A stretch of DNA of 64,000 bases from Aldersonia sp036524855. GTDB lineage: Bacteria; Actinomycetota; Actinomycetes; Mycobacteriales; Mycobacteriaceae. The position numbers and the translations under genes were made by a program. This document shows, one piece after another, positions 26,450 through 35,100 of the stretch; within the stretch, counting starts at the first letter, position 1, and every line of letters begins with the position of its first letter. Under the pieces are notes generated by a model. That model was not told the DNA's origin and did no database searches. It was given only the letters and a program-made list of their open reading frames with translations. The stretch lies in NCBI GenBank assembly GCA_036524855.1, contig DATDBL010000399.1, positions 1 to 64,000 of the forward strand. The letters run 5' to 3'.

Positions 26450-27949
26450 ATGCAGCGCATCATCGGTATCGAGGTCGAGTACGGGATCTCTTCGCCCACT
26501 GACGCGTCGGCGAACCCGATCCTGACCTCGACGCAGGCGGTGTTGGCGTACGCCGCCGCGGAGGGCGTGCCGCGGGCGCGGCGGACACGGTGGGACTACG
26601 AGGTCGAGTCGCCGCTGCGCGACGCACGCGGGTTCGACCTCGGCCGGCTCTCGGGTCCGGCGCCGGTGATCGACGCCGACGAGGTCGGCGCGGCCAACAT
26701 GATCCTCACCAACGGCGCGCGTCTCTACGTCGACCACGCTCACCCGGAGTACTCGGCGCCGGAGGTCACCGACCCGCTCGACGCCGTGATCTGGGACAAG
26801 GCGGGCGAACGCGTGATGGAGGCAGCCGCGCGGCATGCGCGGTCGGTGCCGGGCACGCCGCCGCTGCAGCTGTACAAGAACAACGTCGACGGCAAGGGCG
26901 CCTCCTACGGCACCCACGAGAACTATCTGATGAGCCGCGACACGCCGTTCAACTCGATCATCGTCGGCCTGTCGCCGTTCTTCGCCTCGCGGCAGGTGAT
27001 CACCGGGTCCGGCCGGGTCGGCATCGGACAGTCCGGCGACACCGCGGGGTTCCAGCTGTCGCAGCGCTCCGACTACATCGAGGTGGAGGTCGGGCTCGAG
27101 ACGACGCTCAAGCGCGGGATCATCAACACCCGCGACGAGCCGCACGCCGACGCCGACAAGTACCGCCGGCTGCACGTGATCATCGGCGACGCGAACCTCG
27201 CCGAGTGGTCGACCTACCTCAAGGTGGGCACAACGGCGCTGGTGCTCGACCTGATCGAGGCCGGCGTGGACCTGTCGGACCTGCAGCTGGCGCGCCCGGT
27301 GACGGCTGTGCACCAGATCAGCCACGACACGTCGCTGCGGGCGGTGGTCGCGTTGGCCGACGGCCGGGAGATGACGGGCCTGGCGATCCAGCGCGAGTAC
27401 CACGAGCGCGTCGTCAAGCACCTCGACAACATCGGCAGCGACGACGCCCGGGCAAGCGACATCGTCGAGAAGTGGGCGCACGTGCTGGACCTGCTCGAGC
27501 GGGATCCGCTCGACTGCGCCACCCTGCTGGATTGGCCGGCAAAGCTGCGCCTGTTCGAGGGCTACCGCACCCGCGAGAGCCTGGGCTGGGCGGCGCCGAA
27601 GCTGCACATGCTGGACCTGCAGTACTCCGACGTGCGCCTCGACAAGGGCATCTACAACCGACTCGTGGCGCGCGGGTCGATGGAGCGCCTGGTCAATGAG
27701 CAGGACGTGCTCGACGCGATGACCACCCCGCCGCCGAACACCCGCGCCTATTTCCGCGGCGAGTGCCTGCGCCGGTTCGGCGCCGACATCGCCGCCGCGA
27801 GCTGGGATTCGGTCATCTTCGACCTCGGCGGCGACTCGCTGGTGCGGATCCCGACCCTGGAGCCGCTGCGCGGCACGAAGGCGCATGTCGGCAAGCTGCT
27901 CGACTCCGCGCACACCGCACGGGAACTGGTCGATCAGCTGACCACCTGA
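26450..27949 (+). CDS. dop: Depupylase/deamidase Dop
   Basis: 499 residues, the same length as M. tuberculosis Dop. It deamidates the C-terminal Gln of Pup to Glu and also removes Pup from substrates. It is related to glutamine synthetase and PafA. The catalytic aspartate is residue 95 in GARLYVDHAHPEYSAPE. The Dop-specific insert loop after residue about 38 is present (PRARRTRWDYEVESP), along with the nucleotide/metal residues of IIGIEVEYGI at the start and INTRDEPHADADKYRRLH. It is followed by pup, prcB and prcA. Confidence 0.96.
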   Translation: MQRIIGIEVEYGISSPTDASANPILTSTQAVLAYAAAEGVPRARRTRWDYEVESPLRDARGFDLGRLSGPAPVIDADEVGAANMILTNGARLYVDHAHPEYSAPEVTDPLDAVIWDKAGERVMEAAARHARSVPGTPPLQLYKNNVDGKGASYGTHENYLMSRDTPFNSIIVGLSPFFASRQVITGSGRVGIGQSGDTAGFQLSQRSDYIEVEVGLETTLKRGIINTRDEPHADADKYRRLHVIIGDANLAEWSTYLKVGTTALVLDLIEAGVDLSDLQLARPVTAVHQISHDTSLRAVVALADGREMTGLAIQREYHERVVKHLDNIGSDDARASDIVEKWAHVLDLLERDPLDCATLLDWPAKLRLFEGYRTRESLGWAAPKLHMLDLQYSDVRLDKGIYNRLVARGSMERLVNEQDVLDAMTTPPPNTRAYFRGECLRRFGADIAAASWDSVIFDLGGDSLVRIPTLEPLRGTKAHVGKLLDSAHTARELVDQLTT

Positions 27950-28055
27950 CCGGGATTGGGGTGCTCGCCCACACGATGTCGGTATCCCTCGGTAGGGTTG
28001 AGGTTCGAGCACGCATCGAGGGTTGCGTGCAGCGCACACGAGGAGGTCGCCTGCG

Positions 28056-28250
28056 ATGGCCCAAGAGCAGACCAAGCGCGGCGGAGGTAGTGGCGAGGAC
28101 GAGGGCGTTGCCGGCGAAGGTGCGGCCGGCCAGGAGCGTCGCGAGAAGCTCGCCGAGGAGACCGACGACCTGCTCGACGAGATCGACGACGTGCTCGAGG
28201 AGAACGCCGAGGATTTCGTCCGCGCGTATGTCCAGAAGGGTGGCCAGTGA
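28056..28250 (+). CDS. pup: Prokaryotic ubiquitin-like protein Pup
   Basis: A 64-residue intrinsically disordered, acidic protein ending GGQ, which Dop must deamidate to GGE before PafA can ligate it to lysines. The Mpa-binding helix is the segment LAEETDDLLDEIDDVLEENAE. The ATG at 28056 follows GAGGAGG. An upstream in-frame ATG at 28023 adds an unrelated peptide and is rejected. A TAGGGT hexamer at 27993-27998 in the 106-base gap after dop could be an internal promoter. The stop overlaps the prcB GTG. Confidence 0.97.
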   Translation: MAQEQTKRGGGSGEDEGVAGEGAAGQERREKLAEETDDLLDEIDDVLEENAEDFVRAYVQKGGQ

Positions 28251-29083
28251 CGCTAGAGGGTGGCTCGTGGTCCCGCCTGGGATCCGACATCTCGTCCTTC
28301 ACCGATCACCTTCGCGCACACGCACCGGAACTGTTGCCGGGTAACCGCACCGATCTGTCGGTCGGGGCGGTCGGTACTGCCGGTGACCTCGCCCCACATG
28401 GCACCACCATCGTTGCGCTGGCCTTCGCCGACGGCGTGCTCATCGCCGGTGACCGCCGCGCGACCATGGGAAATCTGATCGCCAGCCGGGACGTCGAGAA
28501 GGTGTACGTCACCGACGAGTACTCGGCGGCGGGCATCGCCGGTACCGCCGGTATCGCGATCGAGTTGATCCGGTTGTTCGCGGTCGAACTCGAGCACTAC
28601 GAGAAGATCGAGGGCGTTCCGCTGACGTTCGACGGCAAGGCGAGTCGGCTCTCGTCGATGGTGCGCGGCAACCTGCCCGCGGCGATGCAGGGCCTGGCCG
28701 TGGTGCCGATGCTGGTCGGCTACGACCTGGGCATCGGTGAGGGCCGCATCGTGTCCTACGACCTCGTGGGCGGGCGCGCCGAGGAGCGCTCCGGCTACCA
28801 CGCCGTCGGGTCGGGGTCGCTGTTCGCGAAGTCGTCGCTGAAGAAGCTGTACTCCCGCGGCCTCGACGCCGACGGGGCGCTGCGGCTCGCGGTCGAGGCG
28901 CTCTATGACGCCGCCGACGACGATTCCGCCACCGGCGGGCCCGACCTGGGCCGGCGGATCTACCCGACCGCGGTGACCATCACGGCCGACGGTGCCGTGG
29001 AGATACCCGCCGAGCGGGCCGAGGAGGTTGCGCGCGCGGTCGTCGCCGAGCGCGCGGAGCAGCAGGAGGGCGCGCCCCGATGA
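28247..29083 (+). CDS. prcB: Proteasome beta subunit
   Basis: A 278-residue precursor. Autocatalytic cleavage is expected between Gly52 and Thr53 in APHGTTIVALAF, leaving Thr53 as the N-terminal nucleophile. The conserved GDRRATMGN and the Lys of VEKVYVTDEYSAAG are visible. Fourteen of these line the inner two rings of the 20S core. The GTG start at 28247 overlaps pup, and the stop overlaps prcA by four bases, so stoichiometry is probably set by coupling. Confidence 0.97.
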   Translation: MTLEGGSWSRLGSDISSFTDHLRAHAPELLPGNRTDLSVGAVGTAGDLAPHGTTIVALAFADGVLIAGDRRATMGNLIASRDVEKVYVTDEYSAAGIAGTAGIAIELIRLFAVELEHYEKIEGVPLTFDGKASRLSSMVRGNLPAAMQGLAVVPMLVGYDLGIGEGRIVSYDLVGGRAEERSGYHAVGSGSLFAKSSLKKLYSRGLDADGALRLAVEALYDAADDDSATGGPDLGRRIYPTAVTITADGAVEIPAERAEEVARAVVAERAEQQEGAPR

Positions 29084-29832
29084 CGTTGCCGTACTACGCC
29101 TCTGCCGAGCAGATTCTGCGCGACAAGACGGAACTGGCGCGCAAGGGCATCGCCCGCGGGCGCAGCGTCGTCGTGCTCGTCTACGACCAGGGCGTGCTGT
29201 TCGTCGCCGAGAACCCGTCGACCGCGCTGCACAAGGTCAGCGAGCTCTACGACCGGATCGGCTTCGCCGCGGTCGGCAAGTACAACGAGTTCGAGAGCCT
29301 GCGCCGCGGCGGGATCGTGCAGGCCGACCTGCGTGGCTACTCCTACGACCGACGCGACGTCACCGTGCGATCGCTGGCCAACGCGTACGCGCAGACGCTC
29401 GGCACGATCTTCACCGACCAGCTCAAGCCGTACGAGGTGGAGATCTGCGTCGCCGAGGTCGGCTACCCGGACGCGCCGAAGCCGCCGCAGCTGTACCGGA
29501 TCACCTACGACGGATCGATCGTCGACGAGCACGGCTACATCGTGATGGGCGGCACCACCGAGCCCATCGTCACCGCGCTCAAGGCGTCCTACACCAAGGG
29601 TCTCGACCTGTCTGCCGCGCTGAAGGTCGCGGTGGAGGCGCTGCAGAGCCCGCCCGCCGACGCCGCCAACGGCGAGAAGGACAAGCGGGTGCTCGGGGTA
29701 TCGGCGCTCGAGGTCGCGGTGCTCGACGAGACCCGCCCGCGCCGCGCGTTCCGGCGGATCACGGGTCCCCAGGTCGAAGCCATGCTGCCGGAGTCGGCAC
29801 CCACCACCACTGAAACCACCACTGACACCTGA
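29080..29832 (+). CDS. prcA: Proteasome alpha subunit
   Basis: 250 residues. The N-terminus (MTLPYYASAEQILRDKTELARKGI, given in part) forms the gate of the outer ring. The alpha-type fold follows with KVSELYDRIGFAAVGKYNEFE. The Ser/Thr-rich C-terminal tail after EAMLPES is variable in the family. It assembles with PrcB and is capped by Mpa. It is the last gene of the dop-pup-prcBA run; a minus-strand gene converges 15 bases later. Confidence 0.97.
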   Translation: MTLPYYASAEQILRDKTELARKGIARGRSVVVLVYDQGVLFVAENPSTALHKVSELYDRIGFAAVGKYNEFESLRRGGIVQADLRGYSYDRRDVTVRSLANAYAQTLGTIFTDQLKPYEVEICVAEVGYPDAPKPPQLYRITYDGSIVDEHGYIVMGGTTEPIVTALKASYTKGLDLSAALKVAVEALQSPPADAANGEKDKRVLGVSALEVAVLDETRPRRAFRRITGPQVEAMLPESAPTTTETTTDT

Positions 29833-29847
29833 GCCTGAGCCCGAAAG

Positions 29848-31311
29848 TCAGCCCGGCCGGTACACGGTCAGCAGGCTGGGACGGCACTCGATCGCGAACT
29901 CGCGGCCCTTCGCCTCGACCTCGCCGTCGGTGGCGATGTTGATCGGTGACCCGAGGTTGTCGATTCGGACCGACGCGACCCGGCGCTGCGTGTAGGTGGG
30001 GGACCGGCCGAGGGTGCCCGTCAGCGCCGCGAACAGCAGCCGCGAGCGCGACATCCGCAGGTCCGCGCGCAGCCAGCGGAGGTCGATCGTGCCGTCCGAC
30101 ATGGACGGCCGCGACATCGGCACCTTGTCCGCGGGGGCGTAGCTGCCGTTGCCGACGAATAGCAGCCACACCGATTCGCGGCGGCCGTCGATGTCGAGGT
30201 CGAGCGGTTCGGCGCGAGCGAGCACACGCAGCATCGCGACCGCCGCGGCGGGCCACTTGCCGATCCGCGGCTCGAGCCGATCGCGGATATGCACGGTGTC
30301 GGGGTAGCCACCGATGCTGGCGGTGTTGACGAAGTACCGGTCGTCGACCCCGTCGACGGCGAGTGCAGCCACGTCCACCCGGCCCGATTCGCCACGGCGC
30401 ACCGCGCCGACGGTGTCGTCGAGTTCCTCGACGCCGGCGTCGCGCGCGAAGTGGTTGAGCGTCCCGCCGGGAAACACCGCGAGCGGCAGGCCCTTCTCGA
30501 CGGCGACGGCGACCGCGGTCGCGACGGTGCCGTCGCCGCCGCACACGCCCAGCGCGACGGTGTCGTCGCGAACCTGCTCGGCGAACTGGTCGCGGAAGTC
30601 GCGGTCGGGGTCCGGTTCGAGGACCTGCACGCCCGGCAGTTCGGCGCGGATCCGGTCGATCGCGTCGTCGCTGCTGCCCGACCCTGGGTTGACGAGCACG
30701 ATCATGCCCGCGCCGTCGGGGATCGCCGGCGCGGCGCCGCCGGGGTGCATCACCGCCGGTTCCGGGTCGCGCACCGCCCACCATTGCCGGGTGGACACGG
30801 CGACGGCGGTGCCCAGCGCGAAACCGGCGACCACGTCCGAGGGCCAGTGCACACCGACGTGCACACGGGAATAGCCGACCGCCGCGGCCAGCGGCGCGAT
30901 CATCGCCCCCGCGGCGGGGTACTCGAGCGCGACGCCGGTGGTGAACGCGGCCGCGGACGCGGAATGGCCCGACGGGAACGACGACGAGTCGGGGGGACGC
31001 ACCAGTGCCCGGACCACCGGGACCGACCCCGCGATCGGACGCGCCCGCCGCGACACCGGCTTGGAGACGGCGTTCGCGAGCGCACTCGCTCCCGCGATCG
31101 ACAGCAACCCGCGGACCGCGGCGCGACGGCCCTGCTTGCCGGTCAGCGCGAGCAGTGCCGCGATCACCATCCACAGCTTGCTGTGGTTCGCGAATCCGCT
31201 CAGCCGGCGCAGCGACGGATCGAGCCGGGACGGCTTCAGGCGTGCGCTGCGGTCGATCAGTCGGACGTCGAGCGCCCCCACCCGGCGGCGGACCGCGGTC
31301 GTGCGTCCCAT
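29848..31311 (-). CDS. PAP2 phosphatase fused to diacylglycerol-kinase-type catalytic domain
   Basis: A 487-residue two-domain protein. The N-terminal half is a membrane PAP2 phosphatase with KPVSRRARP, SFPSGHSASA and SRVHVGVHWPSD, the three phosphatase motifs. The C-terminal half is a lipid-kinase domain with VNPGSGSSD, CGGDGTVATAV and FPGGTLNHFARD. Together they could interconvert phosphatidate-type lipids and their dephospho forms, or act in phosphoinositide or phosphatidylglycerol metabolism; the substrate is unknown. I place the start at 31311, since the in-frame ATG farther out lacks conservation and a TAGGGT hexamer ends seven bases upstream. It interrupts the prcA-pafA interval. Confidence 0.88.
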   Translation of the reverse strand: MGRTTAVRRRVGALDVRLIDRSARLKPSRLDPSLRRLSGFANHSKLWMVIAALLALTGKQGRRAAVRGLLSIAGASALANAVSKPVSRRARPIAGSVPVVRALVRPPDSSSFPSGHSASAAAFTTGVALEYPAAGAMIAPLAAAVGYSRVHVGVHWPSDVVAGFALGTAVAVSTRQWWAVRDPEPAVMHPGGAAPAIPDGAGMIVLVNPGSGSSDDAIDRIRAELPGVQVLEPDPDRDFRDQFAEQVRDDTVALGVCGGDGTVATAVAVAVEKGLPLAVFPGGTLNHFARDAGVEELDDTVGAVRRGESGRVDVAALAVDGVDDRYFVNTASIGGYPDTVHIRDRLEPRIGKWPAAAVAMLRVLARAEPLDLDIDGRRESVWLLFVGNGSYAPADKVPMSRPSMSDGTIDLRWLRADLRMSRSRLLFAALTGTLGRSPTYTQRRVASVRIDNLGSPINIATDGEVEAKGREFAIECRPSLLTVYRPG

Positions 31312-31318
31312 GAACCTC

Positions 31319-31324
31319 ACCCTA
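31319..31324 (-). promoter_or_regulatory. Candidate -10 element (TAGGGT) for leaderless PAP2-kinase gene
   Basis: Read on the minus strand, TAGGGT ends seven bases before the ATG at 31311. The intervening GAGGTTC contains GAGG, but it is too close to the ATG for normal use, so the leaderless reading is preferred. Confidence 0.4.
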
Positions 31325-31400
31325 GAGTCCGGCACCGACACTTCGGGACCGGTACAGGCGCGCAATCCGACGAGCAGCGTCTGAACTACACAGTTGGTTG

Positions 31401-31406
31401 TACTGT
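31401..31406 (+). promoter_or_regulatory. Candidate -10 element (TACTGT) for leaderless pafA
   Basis: TACTGT ends six bases before the pafA GTG at 31413. No Shine-Dalgarno is possible in the gap, and the pattern fits a leaderless transcript beginning at the GTG. Confidence 0.45.
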
Positions 31407-31412
31407 CGAAGT

Positions 31413-32771
31413 GTGCAGCGAAGAATACTGGGCCTCGAAACCGAGTTCGGGGTCACGTGCACCTTTCACGGTCACCGGCGCCTGAGCCCCGACGAGGTCG
31501 CGCGCTATCTGTTTCGTCGGGTCGTGTCCTGGGGACGCAGCTCGAACGTGTTCCTTCGCAACGGCGCGCGGCTCTACCTCGACGTCGGGTCCCACCCCGA
31601 GTACGCCACCGCCGAGTGCGACAACCTGCTGCAGCTCGTCACCCACGACCGCGCCGGGGAGCGTGTGCTCGAGGAGTTGCTCATCGACGCCGAGCAGCGC
31701 CTCGCCGAGGAGGGCATCGGCGGCGACATCTACCTGTTCAAGAACAACACCGACTCGGCCGGCAACTCCTACGGCTGCCACGAGAACTTCCTCGTGGTCC
31801 GGGCCGGCGAGTTCTCCCGCATCTCGGACGTGCTGCTGCCGTTCCTGGTCACCCGCCAGCTGATCTGCGGCGCCGGCAAGGTACTGCAGACCCCGAAGGC
31901 GGCGACCTTCTGCCTGTCGCAGCGCGCCGAACACATCTGGGAGGGTGTCTCGTCGGCTACGACGCGCTCGCGCCCGATCATCAACACCCGCGACGAGCCG
32001 CACGCGGACGCCGAGAAGTACCGCCGGCTGCACGTGATAGTCGGCGACTCCAACATGGCCGAGACCACCACCATGCTGAAGGTCGGCACCGCATCACTGG
32101 TGCTCGAGATGATCGAGGCCGGGGTGTCGTTCCGCGACTTCGCCCTCGACAATCCGATCCGCGCAATCCGCGAGGTCAGCCACGACCTGAGCGGGCGACG
32201 GCCGGTTCGCCTCGCCGGTGGCCGGCAGGCCAGCGCGCTCGACATCCAGCGCGAGTATTACGCCCGTGCGGTGGAGCACGTGCGCAACCGCGAACCCGAC
32301 CCGCAGATCGACCAGGTGATCGAGCTGTGGGGCCGCACCCTGGACGCGGTGGAGGCGCAGGACTTCGCGAAGGTGGACACCGAGATCGACTGGGTGATCA
32401 AGCGCAAGCTGTTCCAGCGCTACCAGGACCGGTACTCGATGGAGCTATCGGATCCGAAGATCGCGCAACTCGATCTCGCCTACCACGACATCAAGCGCGG
32501 CCGCAGCGTGTTCGACCTGCTGCAGCGCAAGGGCCTGGTCAAGCGGATCACCGAGGACGACGCCATCGACGAGGCGGTCGAGACCCCACCGCAGACCACC
32601 CGGGCGAAGCTGCGCGGCGAATTCATCGCGGCGGCGCAGGCGGCCGGGCGTGACTTCACCGTCGACTGGGTGCACCTCAAGCTCAACGACCAGGCGCAGC
32701 GGACCGTGCTGTGCAAGGACCCGTTCCGGTCGGTCGACGAGCGCGTCGAGCGGCTGATCGCGTCGATGTAG
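31413..32771 (+). CDS. pafA: Pup-protein ligase PafA
   Basis: 452 residues, the exact family length. It uses ATP to form an isopeptide bond between the gamma-carboxylate of the Pup C-terminal Glu and substrate lysines. The glutamine-synthetase-like fold shows ILGLETEFGV at the N-terminus, the catalytic aspartate at residue 57 in GARLYLDVGSHPEYAT, and INTRDEPHADAEKYRRLH. The start is the GTG at 31413. It shares clear sequence kinship with Dop 5 kb upstream but lacks the Dop loop. It is followed by pafB after 24 bases. Confidence 0.97.
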   Translation: MQRRILGLETEFGVTCTFHGHRRLSPDEVARYLFRRVVSWGRSSNVFLRNGARLYLDVGSHPEYATAECDNLLQLVTHDRAGERVLEELLIDAEQRLAEEGIGGDIYLFKNNTDSAGNSYGCHENFLVVRAGEFSRISDVLLPFLVTRQLICGAGKVLQTPKAATFCLSQRAEHIWEGVSSATTRSRPIINTRDEPHADAEKYRRLHVIVGDSNMAETTTMLKVGTASLVLEMIEAGVSFRDFALDNPIRAIREVSHDLSGRRPVRLAGGRQASALDIQREYYARAVEHVRNREPDPQIDQVIELWGRTLDAVEAQDFAKVDTEIDWVIKRKLFQRYQDRYSMELSDPKIAQLDLAYHDIKRGRSVFDLLQRKGLVKRITEDDAIDEAVETPPQTTRAKLRGEFIAAAQAAGRDFTVDWVHLKLNDQAQRTVLCKDPFRSVDERVERLIASM

Positions 32772-32783
32772 GGGCGAGTCACC

Positions 32784-32789
32784 TACCCT
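32784..32789 (+). promoter_or_regulatory. Candidate -10 element (TACCCT) for leaderless pafB
   Basis: TACCCT ends six bases before the pafB GTG at 32796, in the 24-base gap after pafA. It suggests that pafBC can be transcribed independently of pafA, which fits its role as a DNA-damage regulator. Confidence 0.45.
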
Positions 32790-32795
32790 GTCCCC

Positions 32796-33773
32796 GTGGC
32801 GGTCACACCGGTCTCCAAGGTCGAGCGGTTGATGAATCTCGTCATCGCGTTGCTGTCCACCCGTCAGTACCTCCCGGCCGAGCGCATCCGGACCAGCGTC
32901 GCCGGCTACGACCCGGACGCCAGCGACGAGGCGTTCAGCCGCATGTTCGAGCGGGACAAGAGCGAACTGCGCGACCTGGGCATCCCGCTCGAGACGGGCA
33001 TGACGTCGGCGTTCAGCACGGTCGAGGGGTACCGGATCAACCGCGACGCCTACGAGCTGCCCGACATCGACCTGACCAGCGAGGAGGCCGCCTCGGTCGC
33101 GGTGGCGGTGCAGTTGTGGGAGTCGCCCGAACTCGCGTCGACCGCGCAGCGGGGGCTGCAGAAGCTGCGGGCGGCGGGCGTGACCGTCGACCTGGACGCG
33201 ACGACGTCGACCGCGGCCCTGCCGGCCCGCACCAGAGGGTCGGAGCCAGCGCTGGCGAAGCTGATGGCGGCGATCGACGCCGGGCGGGCGGTCCGGTTCC
33301 CGCACCACAGCGCCCCGACCGAGCCGTACACGCAGCGGGACGTGGAGCCGTGGGGGATCGTGACGCGCAACGGGCGCTGGTATCTCGTCGGCCACGACCG
33401 TGACCGCGGCGCCGAACGCACCTTCCGCATCTCGCGCATCGGCGACGACGTCGTCGCCTACGGCCCGGAAAACGCCGTCCGTAAACCCGACGGCGTCGAC
33501 CTGCGTCAGGTGGTGGACCGGATCACCGGCGCGCCCGTCACCGGCACCGCGACGGTGTGGGTCGCCGACGGCCACGCCCACGACGTGCGCCGGCTCGGCA
33601 CTCGTACGGGACGGCGCCGAATCGGCGAGCGCGACGGCGACGTGCTCGAACTGACCGTGCGGTCGCGGGACTGGACCGCGCGGCTGATCGCGGGCCACGG
33701 CCCGGACGCGCAGGTGCTCGAGCCCGACGACCTGCGTACCGACGTGGTCGCCCGACTCACGGCGGCCCGATGA
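32796..33773 (+). CDS. pafB: WYL-domain transcriptional regulator PafB
   Basis: A 325-residue protein with an N-terminal helix-turn-helix (residues about 5-75, KVERLMNLVIALLSTRQYL), a WYL domain (about 145-225, GIVTRNGRWYLVGHDRDRG) and a C-terminal WCX extension. With PafC it forms the transcription activator of the RecA/LexA-independent DNA damage response in mycobacteria. It overlaps pafC by ATGA, consistent with a heterodimer made in equal amounts. Confidence 0.94.
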   Translation: MAVTPVSKVERLMNLVIALLSTRQYLPAERIRTSVAGYDPDASDEAFSRMFERDKSELRDLGIPLETGMTSAFSTVEGYRINRDAYELPDIDLTSEEAASVAVAVQLWESPELASTAQRGLQKLRAAGVTVDLDATTSTAALPARTRGSEPALAKLMAAIDAGRAVRFPHHSAPTEPYTQRDVEPWGIVTRNGRWYLVGHDRDRGAERTFRISRIGDDVVAYGPENAVRKPDGVDLRQVVDRITGAPVTGTATVWVADGHAHDVRRLGTRTGRRRIGERDGDVLELTVRSRDWTARLIAGHGPDAQVLEPDDLRTDVVARLTAAR

Positions 33774-34783
33774 GCACGCGACTGGCGCAGCGGCTCTCGC
33801 GGCTGCTGAACCTGGTGCCGTACTTCGTGGCGAACCCGGGCATCAGCGCGGCCGACGCGGCCGCGGAGCTCGGCGTCACTCCCAAGCAGCTGCTCACCGA
33901 CCTGCGCCAGCTGTGGATGTGCGGGCTGCCGGGGTACGGACCCGGTGATCTGATCGACCTGTTGTTTTCGGAGGAGAGCATCGAGGTCACCTTCACCGCC
34001 GGCATCGACCGCCCGATGCGGCTCACCTCGATCGAGGCGACCGTGCTGCTGATGGCGCTGCGCTCGATCGCGGATATGCCCGGCATGGTCGACCCGACCG
34101 CGGCGCAGGGCGCGATGACCAAGATCGAAACTGCCGCCGGCGTCGCCGCGGCGCGCAACCGCCTCGCCCCGTCCGTGGTCACCGAGGAGGTTCCCGTCGA
34201 GGACCCGAGCGCCGCCACCGTGCGCGCCGCACTCGGCGCACGGCACGCGCTGCGGCTCGTGTATTACTCGGCGAGCCGCGACGCCGTGTCGGACCGCGTG
34301 GTCGACCCGATCCGGATCCTCGCCATCGACGAACACAGCTACCTGCAGGCATGGTGCCGACAGGCGGAGGCCGTGCGGCTGTTCCGCATCGACCGGGTCT
34401 ACGAGGCCACCGAACTCGACGAACCGGCGACCCCGCCCGCGGACGCGCAGCGCGAGGACCACGCCCTGGAACTGTTCAGCGACGATCCCGCCCTGCCGCT
34501 GGCGCGGCTACGGATCGCCCCGACCGCGACGTGGATGCTCGACCTGTACCCGATGACACCGCTCGACACCGGACCGGACGGCGAGGTCGAGGCGACGATG
34601 CGCTTCGCCAGCGTCGAATGGATGGCGCGATTGATCCTCGGGTTCGGTTCGTCCGTGTCCATAGTGGAGCCGCCGGAACTGGTCGACGCCGTGCACACCC
34701 GGGCGCGGTTGGGGTTGGCCGCGTACGCGGATCTCGACCGGATCGGGTCCGAGACCAGCTCCGGTAGCATCGAGAACACCTGA
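33770..34783 (+). CDS. pafC: WYL-domain transcriptional regulator PafC
   Basis: A 337-residue partner of PafB with the same plan: helix-turn-helix (LLNLVPYFVANPGISAADAAAELGV, in part), WYL domain (SYLQAWCRQAEAVRLFRIDRV) and WCX domain. The ATG at 33770 overlaps the pafB stop. tatA follows after 14 bases, so pafBC-tatAC-helY are likely read as one unit, as in M. tuberculosis. Confidence 0.94.
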   Translation: MSTRLAQRLSRLLNLVPYFVANPGISAADAAAELGVTPKQLLTDLRQLWMCGLPGYGPGDLIDLLFSEESIEVTFTAGIDRPMRLTSIEATVLLMALRSIADMPGMVDPTAAQGAMTKIETAAGVAAARNRLAPSVVTEEVPVEDPSAATVRAALGARHALRLVYYSASRDAVSDRVVDPIRILAIDEHSYLQAWCRQAEAVRLFRIDRVYEATELDEPATPPADAQREDHALELFSDDPALPLARLRIAPTATWMLDLYPMTPLDTGPDGEVEATMRFASVEWMARLILGFGSSVSIVEPPELVDAVHTRARLGLAAYADLDRIGSETSSGSIENT

Positions 34784-34797
34784 CTCGGGAGGTAGAG

Positions 34798-35085
34798 ATG
34801 GGCGCAATGAGTCCCTGGCACTGGGCGATCGTGCTGATCGTGCTGGTGTTGCTGTTCGGCTCGAAGAGGCTGCCCGACGCCGCCCGCGGACTGGGTCGGT
34901 CGCTGCGCATCTTCAAGAGCGAGGTGAAGGAGATGCAGAGCGACAGCGGCGCGGCACAGGCTCAGCAGACCGCCACCCAGCCCCAGCAGACGGCTACGCA
35001 GCCCCAGCCGTTGCCGCCGGCGCAACCCGCCCCGGCGCAACCCGTCCCGGCGCCGCCGCAGCAGCAGCACGTCGACCCGAAGTAA
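34798..35085 (+). CDS. tatA: Sec-independent translocase subunit TatA
   Basis: A 95-residue protein with a single N-terminal membrane helix (HWAIVLIVLVLLFGSKRLPD, including the conserved FG hinge) and an amphipathic helix (AARGLGRSLRIFKSEVKEM). A Gln/Pro/Thr-rich low-complexity tail contains the repeated QQTATQPQ. TatA oligomerises to form the pore through which folded twin-arginine proteins pass. GGGAGG precedes the ATG. tatC follows; tatB is not in this window, as usual for the group. Confidence 0.95.
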   Translation: MGAMSPWHWAIVLIVLVLLFGSKRLPDAARGLGRSLRIFKSEVKEMQSDSGAAQAQQTATQPQQTATQPQPLPPAQPAPAQPVPAPPQQQHVDPK

Positions 35086-35100
35086 GGGGCCGACGCCCCC

